Shown piece after piece: positions 30,416-30,979 of a DNA stretch of 30,979 nt. Under the pieces are notes generated by a model. It was not told the origin of the DNA and made no database searches. It saw only the letters and a list, made by a program, of their open reading frames with translations. The DNA is taken from contig CAYJJQ010000011.1 in NCBI GenBank assembly GCA_964370545.1, positions 1-30,979 on the forward strand, given 5' to 3'. This DNA is from CAKOSP01 sp964370545. Lineage in GTDB: Bacteria > Bacillota_I > Bacilli_A > RF39 > UBA660. Positions within the stretch are counted from its first letter, which is position 1; the number at the start of each line of letters is the position of its first letter. The translations under genes and the position numbers were made by a program.

Positions 30416-30943
30416 TTATTTTAATTTACGTAATTTTGGTAAGATAATATCTCCATTTTCACAGTTTAATATAAAAGTCATTTCATGATCATCATCGCAT
30501 TTATAAATATTTAAATCACTAAAATCTTTTAGCAATTTATCAATTTCTTGATTGATGCACCTAATATATTTATTTGTTTCTTCTAAGGGCGAGCATCCTA
30601 TAAACATACCTAATTTAATATTATTATCATTATTGGTATTAAAATATAGTAAAAGTTTTCTTAATTCATTTATAACTGAACATCTCAAATCATTATTTTC
30701 GTCTATAAAAAAACTTTTGTCACCATCTACCGGTCTTATATGTGCAACAAAACTAAATATAGGTGACCAAAAAAATATTCCTCTGCAAATTTGTAAATTA
30801 TCCAAAAATAAATAGCCTTTATTTGAAATTCTATATTCACCCATTGGAACATAAGTAACGAAATCAATATCCACGTCATTAAAATTATAGTCGTAAGCAG
30901 TTAAATGTCTTTTAATTTGAATATATTCGCTTTTCTTTTGCAT
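30416..30943 (-). CDS. Protein of unknown function, faint CheD-like Cys/His pattern
   Basis: A 175-aa soluble protein I cannot assign with confidence. The central part (GYLFLDNLQICRGIFFWSPIFSFVAHIRPVDG, not quoted as a motif beyond residue order) has C53 and H68 15 residues apart, followed by an HIRP turn. CheD glutamine deamidases show a Cys and a His about 17 apart (GSCV...GGMAHxxLP), so a distant CheD-like fold is possible but unproven. The second half is helical (LRKLLLYFN, then QEIDKLLKDF), with a beta segment FIGCSP near residue 114. No chemotaxis gene is near. The ATG follows AGAAGGAAT; a TATACT -10 is just upstream at the window edge. Confidence 0.6.
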   Translation of the reverse strand: MQKKSEYIQIKRHLTAYDYNFNDVDIDFVTYVPMGEYRISNKGYLFLDNLQICRGIFFWSPIFSFVAHIRPVDGDKSFFIDENNDLRCSVINELRKLLLYFNTNNDNNIKLGMFIGCSPLEETNKYIRCINQEIDKLLKDFSDLNIYKCDDDHEMTFILNCENGDIILPKLRKLK

Positions 30944-30979
30944 ATTCCTTCTTTCTACTTAATTAGTATACACTAAAAA

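Noticed and set aside
1..30979. Mollicute genetic code (TGA = Trp)
   Set aside because: Trp is encoded by TGG and TGA acts as a stop, for example at the end of the RluA-like gene.

Overview
The window is AT-rich DNA from a low-GC Gram-positive bacterium, most likely an uncultured or gut-associated member of the Bacilli / Erysipelotrichia / RF39-like group. The evidence is the base composition, Bacillus-like promoters (TTGACA/TATAAT with 16-18 bp spacers), GGAGG-type ribosome binding sites, the rlmB-sigH gene order, SipW-type signal peptidase with TasA-like substrates, and a sortase with a thioester/SpaA surface protein. TGA is used as a stop (rluA, the kinase fragment), so this is the standard code and not the Mycoplasma code. 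A sortase also implies a peptidoglycan wall. Almost every gene is on the minus strand, so transcription runs from high to low coordinates.

1-5.9 kb is housekeeping: a truncated sigH-like sigma factor, rlmB, an SDR oxidoreductase divergent from a YhcC-type radical SAM gene, a perR-rubrerythrin peroxide-response pair with a 7-1-7 operator, a promoter-to-terminator stretch with no ORF (candidate ncRNA), and an overlapping rluA-type / metallophosphoesterase pair. 5.9-11.4 kb holds a gene-free 380-bp stretch, an OmpR-type response regulator with its histidine kinase split by a frameshift, a small membrane protein, and a fused MacB-like ABC transporter whose promoter spacer is filled by a perfect Fur-type box.

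11.5-22.4 kb is the most unusual part. It has three or four consecutive minus-strand transcription units. The first encodes two TasA/camelysin-like proteins, a SipW-type signal peptidase with a large multi-TM N-terminus, and a DUF5305-like bitopic protein. The second encodes an unknown 387-aa protein, a membrane-anchored McrB-like AAA+ ATPase, a DUF2357 (McrC-like N-domain) protein without a visible nuclease, and a membrane protein with extracellular calcium-type DxDGDG repeats ending in a TasA-like beta domain. The third encodes three helical/coiled-coil cytoplasmic proteins, two of which share a repeat. I read this as a candidate surface-fibre or envelope machine powered by an McrB-type ATPase. 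That function is inference.

22.5-25.8 kb continues the surface theme: a Wzx-like flippase, a sortase with no arginine anywhere, and a thioester/SpaA adhesin whose sorting signal lacks its hydrophobic segment. 25.9-31 kb contains an unknown membrane-anchored protein (plus strand), a membrane-anchored HExxH metallopeptidase with a long acidic linker, a protein of unknown function with a Cys/His motif, an HD-domain phosphohydrolase, a four-TM protein, a PDZ-domain remnant of an HtrA-like gene, and a 175-aa protein with a faint CheD-like Cys/His pattern. No tRNA, rRNA, CRISPR array, IS element or prophage was seen.
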